This document shows positions 1-6,517 of a stretch of DNA of 9,255 bases, piece after piece; within the stretch, counting starts at the first letter, position 1; each line of letters starts with the position of its first letter. Both the position numbers and the translations under genes were made by a program. The notes beneath the pieces are model-generated. The model saw nothing but the letters and a program-made list of their open reading frames with translations. It was not told where the DNA came from and made no database searches. Origin of the DNA: an uncultured Oscillospiraceae bacterium. GTDB taxonomy: Bacteria; Bacillota; Clostridia; Oscillospirales; Oscillospiraceae. The stretch spans positions 1 to 9,255 of the forward strand of contig CAJTOM010000082.1 of NCBI GenBank assembly GCA_910577915.1. Direction: 5' to 3'.

Positions 1-6
1 ACGAAT

Positions 7-34
7 GGGCCTGCCGGATACCTCCGGCAGGCCC
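7..34. terminator. GC-rich hairpin, likely terminator of a gene outside the window
   Basis: A perfect 12-bp stem (7-18 pairing with 23-34) closes a four-base loop. Neither side has a strong T-run. It lies beyond the aminotransferase terminator, so it may serve a convergent gene to the left or be a second, backup terminator. Its direction cannot be decided from this window. Confidence 0.5.
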
Positions 35-51
35 GCTCCGCGCCCATAAAG

Positions 52-82
52 AGCCCGCCGGGGCCGATGGCTCCGGCGGGCT
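52..82 (-). terminator. Intrinsic terminator of the aminotransferase gene
   Basis: The arms 52-65 and 69-82 pair almost perfectly, with one G-T wobble and a three-base loop. It begins 24 bp past the aminotransferase stop codon. On the minus strand the stem is followed by a short T-containing stretch (ctcttta), so it is best read as that gene's terminator. It could also act on the opposite strand. Confidence 0.65.
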
Positions 83-105
83 GAATCGCGGTGGGACAGC
101 GCTGC

Positions 106-1302
106 TTACTTTGCCCGGTTGTTATAGGCCGCGATGCCCTTGGCCAGCAGGTCCATGGCCCGCTCCAGATCCTTCTGCTTGAGGACGTAGGCGATACGGA
201 TCTCGTTGACGCCCTTGCCGGGGGTGGCGTAGAAGGGGCCGCCGGGGGCGAACATGACGGTGTCGCCGTTGTCGTCAAAGTCGGTGAGCAGCCACTTCTG
301 GAAGGCGTCCGCGTCGTCCACGGGCAGGGCGGCCATGAGGTAGAAGGCGCCCCGGGGGCACTCGCAGATGACGCCGGGAATCTCCTTGAGCTTGGCCACC
401 ACGGTGTCCCGGCGGAGCTTGTACTCCTCCCGGACGGCGGCGAAGTACTCCGGTCCCACGTCGTACAGGGCGGCGGAGGCCACCTGGTCCAGGGTGGCCA
501 CGCTCAGGCGGGCCTGGCAGTACTTGATGGCCTCGGCCATGAGCTCCTTGTTGCGGCTGAGGATGCAGCCGATGCGGGCGCCGCAGGCGGAGAAGCGCTT
601 GGACACGGTGTCGATGACGATGACGTTGTCGGCGGCGTCGTCGAACTGGCCCAGGGACTGGAGGGGCTCGCCGGCGTAGACGAACTCGCGGTAGGCCTCG
701 TCGCCGATGATGAACAGCTCGTGCTCCTTGGCGATGTCCACCATCATGCGCATCTCCTCGGGGGTGAGGACGCTGCCGGTGGGGTTGCCGGGGTTGGTGC
801 ACATGATGGCGCGGGTGTGCTCGTTGATTTCCGCCTCGATCTTGGCCCGGTCGGCGTAGTGGTAGCCCTCCTCGGGGGCGGTGTGGACGGGGTGGATCTT
901 CGCCCCGCAGGTATTGACCATGGTGTTGTAGTTGGGGTAGAAGGGCTCGGGGATGAGAATCTCGTCGCCGTCGTCGAGAATGCAGTTGAGGACGATCTGC
1001 AGGGCCTCGCTGCCGCCGGTGGTGATGAGAATTTCGCTCTTGTCGAAGTGCATGTCCAGGTTGTCGTAGTACTTCTGGATGGCGTCGATGAGCACGGGGA
1101 GGCCGGGGGAGGGGGCGTACTCCAACACGGGCAGCCGGAAGTCCCGCACGGCCTGGAAGTACTGGGGGGGCGTCTCGATGTCGGGCTGGCCGATGTTCAG
1201 GTGATAAATTTTCTTGCCCGCGGCCTCAGCGGCCACGGCATAGGGGTGGAATTTCCGCATGGGAGAGAGACCGCACTTTTTCACCTTGCTGGAAAATTTC
1301 AT
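106..1302 (-). CDS. PLP-dependent aminotransferase, class I/II (aspartate aminotransferase-like)
   Basis: This is a cytosolic fold-type I enzyme that moves an amino group between an amino acid and a 2-oxo acid using pyridoxal phosphate. At 398 residues it has the usual length. Visible family marks are the N-terminal LNIGQPDIETP segment (35-45), a TTGGSEAL cofactor-phosphate loop (94-101), NPGNPTG (170-176), GDEAY with Asp201 to hold the pyridine nitrogen, the Schiff-base lysine Lys235 in VSKRFS, and the carboxylate-binding Arg369 in NEIRIAY. The ATG at 1302 follows GAGGA at seven bases. The gene stands alone, with its own sigma-A type promoter upstream and a hairpin terminator downstream. Related clostridial proteins are often named aspartate aminotransferase, but substrate choice (aspartate, alanine, aromatic or others) cannot be read from motifs. 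The family call is firm; the exact substrate is open. Confidence 0.95.
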   Translation of the reverse strand: MKFSSKVKKCGLSPMRKFHPYAVAAEAAGKKIYHLNIGQPDIETPPQYFQAVRDFRLPVLEYAPSPGLPVLIDAIQKYYDNLDMHFDKSEILITTGGSEALQIVLNCILDDGDEILIPEPFYPNYNTMVNTCGAKIHPVHTAPEEGYHYADRAKIEAEINEHTRAIMCTNPGNPTGSVLTPEEMRMMVDIAKEHELFIIGDEAYREFVYAGEPLQSLGQFDDAADNVIVIDTVSKRFSACGARIGCILSRNKELMAEAIKYCQARLSVATLDQVASAALYDVGPEYFAAVREEYKLRRDTVVAKLKEIPGVICECPRGAFYLMAALPVDDADAFQKWLLTDFDDNGDTVMFAPGGPFYATPGKGVNEIRIAYVLKQKDLERAMDLLAKGIAAYNNRAK

Positions 1303-1369
1303 GGCAGATTCCTCATTTCTATCAAATTTGCGGGAGGGCGAGGAGGCTCACACCCCTTCGTTCCCTTCC

Positions 1370-1398
1370 ATTCTAATATAGCGGGGGGAGGTTGTCAA
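1370..1398 (-). promoter_or_regulatory. Sigma-A type promoter of the aminotransferase gene
   Basis: On the minus strand there is a perfect TTGACA (-35, at 1393-1398), then 17 bases, then TAGAAT (-10, at 1370-1375). This predicts transcription starting near 1362 and a leader of about 60 bases. The match to the vegetative consensus is strong, so expression in growing cells is expected. Confidence 0.75.
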
Positions 1399-1434
1399 GG
1401 AGAGAGTTGGCAGGGTCTGCCAATCCCTTCCATT

Positions 1435-1474
1435 CCCGCCGCCGGGCCGGCGGCGGGGATATTTTTTCTGTTTT
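1435..1474 (+). terminator. Terminator-like GC hairpin with T-run upstream of spoVAF
   Basis: A 9 to 11 bp all-GC stem (1435-1445 with 1447-1457, opening to a five-base loop if the inner pairs melt) is followed by ATATTTTTT and a second T-run on the plus strand. That is the form of an intrinsic terminator. No plus-strand gene precedes it in the window. It therefore either blocks stray transcription from entering spoVAF or acts on a leader transcript. Confidence 0.5.
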
Positions 1475-1485
1475 GACGGATACTA
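1457..1485 (+). promoter_or_regulatory. Possible sigma-G (forespore) promoter of spoVAF
   Basis: GGATA (1457-1461) and GATACTA (1479-1485) are 17 bases apart. The sigma-G consensus of Bacillus is roughly GNATR, 17-18 bases, CATNNTA, so the -10 differs at its first base. Transcription would start near 1492, 24 bases before the ATG and just upstream of the ribosome binding site. Forespore control fits a germination gene. Short, degenerate consensus matches arise by chance, so this is tentative. Confidence 0.35.
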
Positions 1486-1515
1486 CCGCTGAAAAAGCGC
1501 TGTGGAGGACATTCT

Positions 1516-2934
1516 ATGGAACAACTGACCGGCAAGCTCAGCGAAAACCAGCGGACCCTGGACGCCCTGCTGGGGGTGGGCCGCAACTACGACGTCATCA
1601 GCCGGGACCTGTATATCGGCAGTCAGAAGGGGCGGCTGTACGTCATCGACGGCTACGGCGACGACGGCGTTATTGAGCGCATCACCTCCTTCCTGCTGGG
1701 GCAGGGGGCGGCCCTGGGACAGGGGTGCGGGGACATGCAGGAATTTATCGACCGCTGCGTCACCTTCTGCGAGGTGGACTGCGAGGGGGACGTGGATAAA
1801 ATCCTCACCGGGGCCTTTATCGGAAAGACCATCCTGCTGCTGGAGGGCTTCGACAAGTGCGCCATGATCGACGCCAAGAAGTTCCCCGGCCGGAGCGTGG
1901 AGGAGCCCTCCGACGGCAAGGTCCTCCGGGGCAGCCACGACGGCTTTACGGAGACGCTGGTGCAGAACACCGCCCTGCTGCGCCGCCGCATCCGGGACCC
2001 CAATTTGACGCTGGAGAACCACAAGGTGGGGGGGCGCAGCCGGACGGACGTGGTGCTGGCCTATATGGACAACCAGGTGGACCAGGGGGAGCTGGCGAAG
2101 CTGCGCCAGAAGCTGGACGCCATTGACGTGGGATCCATCGCCATGAGTCAGGAGAGCGTGGCGGAGGCCATCGTCAAGCCCCAGTGGTACAACCCCTTCC
2201 CCAAGGTGCGCTACACCGAGCGGCCGGATACGGCTACGGCATGTATTATGGAGGGGGATATTATACTGCTTGTAGATAATTCTCCCTCTGTCATGCTGAT
2301 GCCCACCTCCCTGTTTGACTTTATGGAAGAGGCCAACGACTACTACTTCCCGCCCCTGGTGGGGACCTATCTGCGGTATCTGCGCATCGTTGTGATGCTG
2401 CTGGCCCTGTTCATCACGCCGGTGTGGTACCTGCTGGTGAAGGATGCCAGCCGGGTGCCGGAGTATCTGCAGTTCATCGTGCCGGAGGAGCCGGGGAGTG
2501 TGCCCCTGCTGCTGCAGCTGCTGCTGCTGGACTTCGTGGTGGACCTGCTGAAGCTGGCCAGCCTCAACACCCCGGACGCGCTGAGCAACTCCTTCAGCAT
2601 GCTGGGGGCCCTCATACTGGGGGATTTCGCGGTGCAGGCCCGGTGGCTGGTGCCGGAGGTGCTGGTGTATATGGCCTTTGTGGCCATCGCCAACTTCGCC
2701 CAGCCCAGCTTTGAGCTGGGGTACGCCCTGAAGCTGACGCGGATGGTGTTTCTGATACTCGTGGCCCTGCTGGATGTGTGGGGGCTGGTGCTGGGGGTGG
2801 CCGGGTTTCTGGTCATGCTGGCCACGACAAAGCCCATTCTGGGGAAGGGGTATCTCTACCCCGTGTGCCCTTTTGACGCCAAGGCCCTGGGGCGGCTGCT
2901 GGTGCGCCAGCCCATCAGCCGGAAGAATACCTGA
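1516..2934 (+). CDS. spoVAF: Spore germination protein, SpoVAF/GerA family
   Basis: This 472-residue membrane protein belongs to the GerA family, whose SpoVAF branch in Bacillus sits in the inner spore membrane and supports ion release during germination. Residues 1-270 form the soluble N-terminal domain, with the family-typical segments GRSVEEPSDGKVLRGSHDGF (125-144) and NTALLRRRIRDPNL (151-164). The membrane part opens with PPLVGTYLRYLR (279-290) and has hydrophobic stretches near 288-308, 328-346, 357-372, 380-396 and 407-437. The segments around SLNTPDALSN (349-358) and LVYMAFVAIANFAQPSFELGY (start 383) favour SpoVAF over nutrient-receptor GerAA subunits. Length is close to B. subtilis SpoVAF (about 490). 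The ATG follows GGAGG at seven bases. No other spoVA genes and no GerB or GerC partner lie next to it, so it appears to be transcribed alone. A GerAA-type assignment is the main alternative. Confidence 0.88.
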   Translation: MEQLTGKLSENQRTLDALLGVGRNYDVISRDLYIGSQKGRLYVIDGYGDDGVIERITSFLLGQGAALGQGCGDMQEFIDRCVTFCEVDCEGDVDKILTGAFIGKTILLLEGFDKCAMIDAKKFPGRSVEEPSDGKVLRGSHDGFTETLVQNTALLRRRIRDPNLTLENHKVGGRSRTDVVLAYMDNQVDQGELAKLRQKLDAIDVGSIAMSQESVAEAIVKPQWYNPFPKVRYTERPDTATACIMEGDIILLVDNSPSVMLMPTSLFDFMEEANDYYFPPLVGTYLRYLRIVVMLLALFITPVWYLLVKDASRVPEYLQFIVPEEPGSVPLLLQLLLLDFVVDLLKLASLNTPDALSNSFSMLGALILGDFAVQARWLVPEVLVYMAFVAIANFAQPSFELGYALKLTRMVFLILVALLDVWGLVLGVAGFLVMLATTKPILGKGYLYPVCPFDAKALGRLLVRQPISRKNT

Positions 2935-2944
2935 CAGGGGAGAG

Positions 2945-2974
2945 CGGTCCCCAGGGTGCGGGCCCTGGGGACCG
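2945..2974 (+). terminator. Hairpin terminator after spoVAF
   Basis: A perfect 12-bp stem (2945-2956 with 2963-2974) closes a six-base loop and begins 11 bp past the spoVAF stop codon. The T-run after it is poor (TTGCC), so termination may be partial, but the position and stem strength fit an end-of-gene signal. Confidence 0.6.
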
Positions 2975-2997
2975 TTGCCGGCAAAAGACAAAAACGT

Positions 2998-3040
2998 CCA
3001 AAATATAGCGGTTAAAATTGTATAAAACGCTATATTTTGG
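2998..3040. repeat. AT-rich perfect inverted repeat upstream of the DUF819 gene, possible operator
   Basis: The 13-base arm at 2998-3010 is the exact reverse complement of 3028-3040, with a 17-base AT-rich spacer. It ends about 30 bp upstream of the predicted -35 of the DUF819 gene. There is no adjoining T-run on the plus strand, so it does not look like a terminator in that direction. It could be a transcription-factor site, a cruciform-forming element or a remnant of a repeat. I cannot name a regulator. Confidence 0.6.
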
Positions 3041-3070
3041 CGGGGGTTTTGAAAGAATCCCGGGGATTTA

Positions 3071-3099
3071 TTGCGCTCTGTGGCGTTTTCGGGTATACT
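3071..3099 (+). promoter_or_regulatory. Putative promoter of the DUF819 gene
   Basis: TATACT (3094-3099) makes a good -10. The hexamer 17 bases upstream, TTGCGC (3071-3076), is a weak -35. The leader would be about 68 bases and would contain a small 5-bp stem (3107-3111 with 3118-3122) before the ribosome binding site. A weak -35 plus an upstream inverted repeat would suit a promoter that needs an activator, but that is inference. Confidence 0.45.
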
Positions 3100-3173
3100 G
3101 CTCTTGGCCGGTGAGGTCCGGCGGCGCGTCGTTGGACAAGCCCGCCCAATTGTTTTTCTAGGAGGATACGAGT

Positions 3174-4451
3174 ATGCTGTTTGAAATGTGGCTCGGCCAC
3201 CCCCTGATTCAGGCGGACAACAACTGGGGCCTTATGGGTGTCATGTGCCTGTCCGTGGCCCTGGCCATCTGGCTGGAGCAGAAGTACCAGTGGGCGTCCA
3301 AGGTCTCCGGGGCCATCATCGCCCTGATCCTGGCCATGGTGATGGCCAACGTGGGCATCATCCCCACCAGCTGCGCCCTCTATGACAATATCGTCTGGGG
3401 CTATGTGGTGCCTATGGGCATCCCGCTGCTGCTGCTCCAGTGCAATCTCAAGAAGATCTGGAGAGAGGCGGGCAAGATGCTGACCGTCTTCCTCATCGGC
3501 GCGGTGGGTACCATCGCGGGGGCCTTTATCGCCTACTTCGCCCTGCGGGGTCCCTACGCGGCCACGGGCGGCAGCGTCCACGACCTGGCGGCGGTGGCCT
3601 CCATGATGACCGGCTCCTACATCGGCGGCGGCGTCAACTTCACCGCCATGGCCAGCCAGCACGGCATGAACGGCACCGCGGTGGCCGCCGCTGCCACCGT
3701 GGCGGACAACCTGCTGATGGCCCTGTACTTCTTCGTGCTCATCGCCTTCGCCGGCATGCGCCTGTTCCGGGCCAAGTTCTCCCACCCCCACATCGACCAG
3801 GTGGAGAGCGGCCGCACGGACAAGGCCGCCGCCCAGACCCAGGCCGCCGCCTTCTGGAGCCGCAAGGAGATCTCCCTGAAGGACATCGCCATGAACTTCG
3901 CCTTCGCCGTGGCGGTGGTGTGGATCTCCAACATCGTCGCCGGTCTCTTCAGCCCCATGGCCGTCGACGGCGTGGCCACCGGCGCGGCGGAGGTCCTGCG
4001 GGACTTCGTGGGCAAGTTCTTCGGCAGCCAGTATGTGTGGATCACCACCTTCTCCGTCATCGTCGCCACCTTCTTCTCCAAGTCTGTGGAGAAGATGCAC
4101 GGCTCCCAGGAGATCGGCACCTACCTGATCTATCTGTTCCTGTTCGTCATCGGCGTGCCCGCCAACATCTACACCGTACTGGTGGAGGCGCCCCTGTTCC
4201 TGGTGCTCACCTTCATTATGGTGGTCATCAATATGCTCTTCTGCTTCCTGGGCGCGAAGCTGCTGCGGTTTGACCTGGAGGACGCCATCATCGCCTCCAA
4301 CGCCAATATCGGCGGCCCCACCACCGCCGCCGGCATGGCCATCTCCCAGGGCTGGGCCAAGCTGGTGGGTCCCGCCATGCTGGTGGGCACCCTGGGCTAC
4401 GTGCTGGGAACGTATGCGGGCACGGTCGTGGGAATCGTGCTGGGGCTGTAG
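3174..4451 (+). CDS. DUF819 family integral membrane protein (YjcL-like), putative transporter
   Basis: This is a 425-residue, almost wholly hydrophobic protein of the DUF819 family, to which B. subtilis YjcL belongs. No substrate is firmly established for the family. About ten or more membrane segments can be picked out, for example near 19-34, 44-61, 74-90, 102-124, 174-197, 239-258, 287-300, 317-336, 340-360 and 396-422. Polar breaks fall near 200-235 and 300-312. Two matching glycine-rich motifs are visible, TGSYIGGGVNFTAMA (146-160) and ASNANIGGPTTAAGMA (374-389), suggesting the duplicated two-lobed fold seen in several secondary carriers. The ATG follows GGAGG at eight bases. The next gene on the same strand is an M19 dipeptidase, which suggests, but does not prove, that the substrate is a small peptide or a product of peptide breakdown. 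Confidence 0.9.
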   Translation: MLFEMWLGHPLIQADNNWGLMGVMCLSVALAIWLEQKYQWASKVSGAIIALILAMVMANVGIIPTSCALYDNIVWGYVVPMGIPLLLLQCNLKKIWREAGKMLTVFLIGAVGTIAGAFIAYFALRGPYAATGGSVHDLAAVASMMTGSYIGGGVNFTAMASQHGMNGTAVAAAATVADNLLMALYFFVLIAFAGMRLFRAKFSHPHIDQVESGRTDKAAAQTQAAAFWSRKEISLKDIAMNFAFAVAVVWISNIVAGLFSPMAVDGVATGAAEVLRDFVGKFFGSQYVWITTFSVIVATFFSKSVEKMHGSQEIGTYLIYLFLFVIGVPANIYTVLVEAPLFLVLTFIMVVINMLFCFLGAKLLRFDLEDAIIASNANIGGPTTAAGMAISQGWAKLVGPAMLVGTLGYVLGTYAGTVVGIVLGL

Positions 4452-4492
4452 AAGGCCGGCGTCCTTTTCTCAGAGGAAAAAGGGTCAAAAAG

Positions 4493-4553
4493 AGCCCATT
4501 GGGCAGATTTGAGGAGGCTGCTGCGACGCCCCCGGAGAACCGCCCAATGGGCT
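4493..4553. repeat. Inverted repeat between the DUF819 and dipeptidase genes
   Basis: Positions 4493-4504 and 4542-4553 are exact 12-base reverse complements with a 37-base spacer. A T-rich stretch follows from 4560. A smaller imperfect repeat lies just upstream (4463-4483). The arrangement could act as a terminator or attenuator for the DUF819 transcript, or be part of a dispersed intergenic element. Confidence 0.65.
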
Positions 4554-4570
4554 GGCAAAGTTCTTTTTTG

Positions 4571-4598
4571 ATTCTTTTTTCTTTCAAGAAAAAAGAAT
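4571..4598. repeat. AT-only-loop perfect palindrome just upstream of the dipeptidase gene
   Basis: The 13-base arm at 4571-4583 is the exact reverse complement of 4586-4598, with only two bases between. It is built of T-runs on one side and A-runs on the other, in sharp contrast to the GC-rich genes around it. Its right arm ends within the ATG at 4597 and lies eight bases before the dipeptidase ribosome binding site. As RNA it would be a weak A-U hairpin; as DNA the T-run could complete the terminator formed by the repeat before it. Confidence 0.7.
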
Positions 4599-4605
4599 GT
4601 CCGCC

Positions 4606-4614
4606 AGGAAGGAG
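4606..4614 (+). promoter_or_regulatory. Ribosome binding site that fixes the dipeptidase start
   Basis: AGGAAGGAG lies six bases before the GTG at 4621. The in-frame ATG at 4597 is upstream of this site and has no comparable site of its own, only A-rich palindrome sequence. This favours the GTG start. Confidence 0.8.
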
Positions 4615-4620
4615 CGGCTT

Positions 4621-5592
4621 GTGAAACTGTTTGATGCACATTCGGATATTTGGAGCGACGTGACGGTCCGCCGGCTGCGGGGAGAGCGCCATGTGCTGCG
4701 GGAGCGGCACCTGGAGCGGCTGCGGGCCGGGGGCGTGGAGGGCGGCATCTTTGTCATATGGGTGGACCCGCCCTTCGACGCGGACCCCGCGGCGCGCACG
4801 GAGCAGATCATGGAGGCGGTGCGCGCCGAGCTGGCGGAGGAGAGGGGCGTCCGGCTGGTGCGCAGCTGGGCGGAGCTGGAGGCGGCGCGGACGGAGGGGA
4901 CCTTCTACATCCTGCTGGGGATCGAGGGCCTGGCGGCCGTCGGAGAGGACGTGGAGCGGATCGACTGGTACTACGCCTGCGGGGCCCGCCACGCGGGGCT
5001 GACCTGGAACGAGGAGAACGCCCTGGCCACCGGCGTGAAGGGCGACCCGGACCGGGGGCTCACCGCCGCCGGACGGGCCGCCGTGAGGAAGATTCAGGAG
5101 AAGGGCATGCTGCTGGACGTGTCCCACCTCAACGAGAGATCCTTCTGGGATGCGGCGGACGCCGCCGTGGGGCCCATCGTCGCCAGCCACTCCAACTGCC
5201 GGGCCCTGTGCGACGTGCCGCGGAATCTGACCGATGAGCAGCTGCGGGCAGTGCGGGACCTGGGGGGCGTGGTGGGCCTCAACGCCTTCCGGCTCTTCGT
5301 GGACCCGGACCCCCGCCGGCAGGACCTGGTCCACCTGCTCCGCCACGCGGGGCACATGATCGACGTCATGGGCATCGATCACGTGGGCTGCGGCTTCGAC
5401 TTCTGCGAGTTTCTGGAGGCGGATACCATGGCCTCCATGACCGAGGGGGACGCGGTGCTCCGGGGACTGGAGGACTGCGCACGGCTGCCGGCGCTGCTGG
5501 AGGGCCTGCGAGATATGGGCCTGACGGCGGAGGAGGCGGAGAAGATCGCCTTTGGGAATTTCCACCGCCTGCTGCGGCAGGTGCTGGGGTAA
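4621..5592 (+). CDS. Peptidase family M19 (renal dipeptidase-type) zinc dipeptidase
   Basis: This cytosolic metallopeptidase, with no signal peptide visible, should hydrolyse dipeptides with a two-zinc centre in a TIM barrel. Starting at GTG 4621 it has 323 residues and begins with the metal motif FDAHSD (His7, Asp9). Further expected ligands follow in order: Glu102 in LLGIEG (bridging both metals in the family), His169 in DVSHLN, His190 in ASHSN, and Asp260 in GCGFDF. TWNEENALATG (128-138) and PRNLTDEQLRAV (200-211) are typical of the family, and NFHRLLRQ (313-320) is close to its C-terminal motif. All key residues appear intact. An upstream in-frame ATG (4597) would add eight residues but lacks a ribosome binding site. 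The gene lies 169 bp after the DUF819 gene with palindromes between, so co-transcription is likely but may be attenuated. Some family members act on D-amino-acid or murein-derived dipeptides; the stereochemical preference cannot be read here. Confidence 0.93.
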   Translation: MKLFDAHSDIWSDVTVRRLRGERHVLRERHLERLRAGGVEGGIFVIWVDPPFDADPAARTEQIMEAVRAELAEERGVRLVRSWAELEAARTEGTFYILLGIEGLAAVGEDVERIDWYYACGARHAGLTWNEENALATGVKGDPDRGLTAAGRAAVRKIQEKGMLLDVSHLNERSFWDAADAAVGPIVASHSNCRALCDVPRNLTDEQLRAVRDLGGVVGLNAFRLFVDPDPRRQDLVHLLRHAGHMIDVMGIDHVGCGFDFCEFLEADTMASMTEGDAVLRGLEDCARLPALLEGLRDMGLTAEEAEKIAFGNFHRLLRQVLG

Positions 5593-5600
5593 ATGTGCGC

Positions 5601-5632
5601 AAGGAGGCGGGCTCTGGGGAGCCCGCCTCCTT
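5601..5632. terminator. Bidirectional hairpin terminator shared by convergent genes
   Basis: A perfect 14-bp stem (5601-5614 with 5619-5632) and a four-base loop lie between the stop codons of the dipeptidase (plus) and the amidohydrolase (minus), which are only 58 bp apart. The T-tract is limited to TT on each side. Its position makes it the sole visible end signal for both transcripts. Confidence 0.75.
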
Positions 5633-5650
5633 GTATGCTGCACCTGCCGT

Positions 5651-6460
5651 TTACAGGGGCCGGTAGTGGTAGAATTTGGCGAAGTTGCGGAACAGGATGT
5701 CCTCCAGGAAGGAGGGCTCCAAGCCCAGGGCCAGGGCCTTTTGCAGCTCCTTCTTCGGGCACCAGATGGGGTAGTCGGAGCCGAAAAAAACGTGGCTGGG
5801 GTCGTACTCCCGCAGAATCTCGTACAGGGGCCCCTTGTCCTGGACGTAGCTGAAGGAGGAGCTGATGTCGGTGTATACGTTGGACAGGCGGGTCAGGGGG
5901 CGGATCTTTTCCGGATCCCAGTCCCCCCAGTTGCCCAGGTGGGCGGCGATGCAGCGGAGCCTGGGGAAGGTCCGGGCGATGGGCAGCATCCGGGCGGGGC
6001 CGGACACGTTTACCCGGGGGTCCCCCATGTGGGCGATGAGGAACATGTCGTGTTTCTCCATCTCCTCGAACATAGGGAACAGCCGCTCGTCGTCCAGGAC
6101 AAAGTGCTGAAACTCCGGGTGGAGCTTCACCCCGTACATGCCGTGCTCCCGCATCCAGGCCAGCTCCTCCCGGAAGCCCTCGCAGGCCGCGTGGAGGGTG
6201 CCGCAGGGGATGAACTGGGGGTGCGCCTCCGCCTCGCTGAGAATATAGCGGTTGATGTGCTCCACCTGGTGGGCGGTGGTGGCGGCGGAGAAGACCATGG
6301 CGCGTTCGATTCCCGCCTGGCCCAGGGCCTCCACCAGCTCCGCCACACTGCCGTAGTGGTTGGGGGGCTCCGGGAGGTCGAAGTACTCGGCGGTGGCCAC
6401 GGTGGCCTTAGCGGCGATCTTCTCCGGGAAAATGTGGGTGTGCATGTCGATGACTCTCAT
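5651..6460 (-). CDS. Amidohydrolase family protein (PF04909-type TIM-barrel metal enzyme)
   Basis: A 269-residue cytosolic metal-dependent enzyme of the amidohydrolase-2 group, which includes hydrolases and decarboxylases such as ACMSD and gamma-resorcylate decarboxylase. The metal motif DMHTHIF puts His7 and His9 at the first strand. Further family positions are VKLHP (111-115), His144 in IAHMGD, His174 in AAHLGN, and Asp229 in FFGSDYPIW, the most recognisable signature of the group. I start it at ATG 6460, which follows AGGAG at eight bases. Extending to 6529 would add 23 residues of non-family sequence across the probable promoter. It lies 79 bp after the YfcC-type transporter on the same strand, so it probably acts on what that carrier moves. 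Whether it cleaves an amide, ester or lactone, or decarboxylates, is not evident. Confidence 0.9.
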   Translation of the reverse strand: MRVIDMHTHIFPEKIAAKATVATAEYFDLPEPPNHYGSVAELVEALGQAGIERAMVFSAATTAHQVEHINRYILSEAEAHPQFIPCGTLHAACEGFREELAWMREHGMYGVKLHPEFQHFVLDDERLFPMFEEMEKHDMFLIAHMGDPRVNVSGPARMLPIARTFPRLRCIAAHLGNWGDWDPEKIRPLTRLSNVYTDISSSFSYVQDKGPLYEILREYDPSHVFFGSDYPIWCPKKELQKALALGLEPSFLEDILFRNFAKFYHYRPL

Positions 6461-6517
6461 GACGTCGGCTCCTATGTGCAGGGGGCGGAGGGGGTCCGCC
6501 CCGGAGTGGTTTCTATA

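Noticed and set aside
91..1476. A 461-residue plus-strand open frame across the aminotransferase
   Set aside because: It is the antisense shadow of a well-supported aminotransferase in GC-rich DNA, with a composition dominated by Gly, Val, Asp and His and no recognisable motifs.
1483..2991. A 502-residue minus-strand open frame across spoVAF
   Set aside because: It is antisense to a clear GerA-family gene, rich in His, Gln, Pro and Gly, and runs through both the upstream signals and the downstream terminator.
4597..4620. ATG 4597 as the dipeptidase start
   Set aside because: It falls at the end of a palindrome and lacks its own ribosome binding site, whereas GTG 4621 has AGGAAGGAG six bases upstream and begins directly with the family motif.
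3030..5643. Long minus-strand frames opposite the DUF819 and dipeptidase genes (3030-4100 and 4288-5643)
   Set aside because: Both are low-complexity antisense frames over genes with intact family motifs, and one crosses the palindrome cluster and two gene boundaries.
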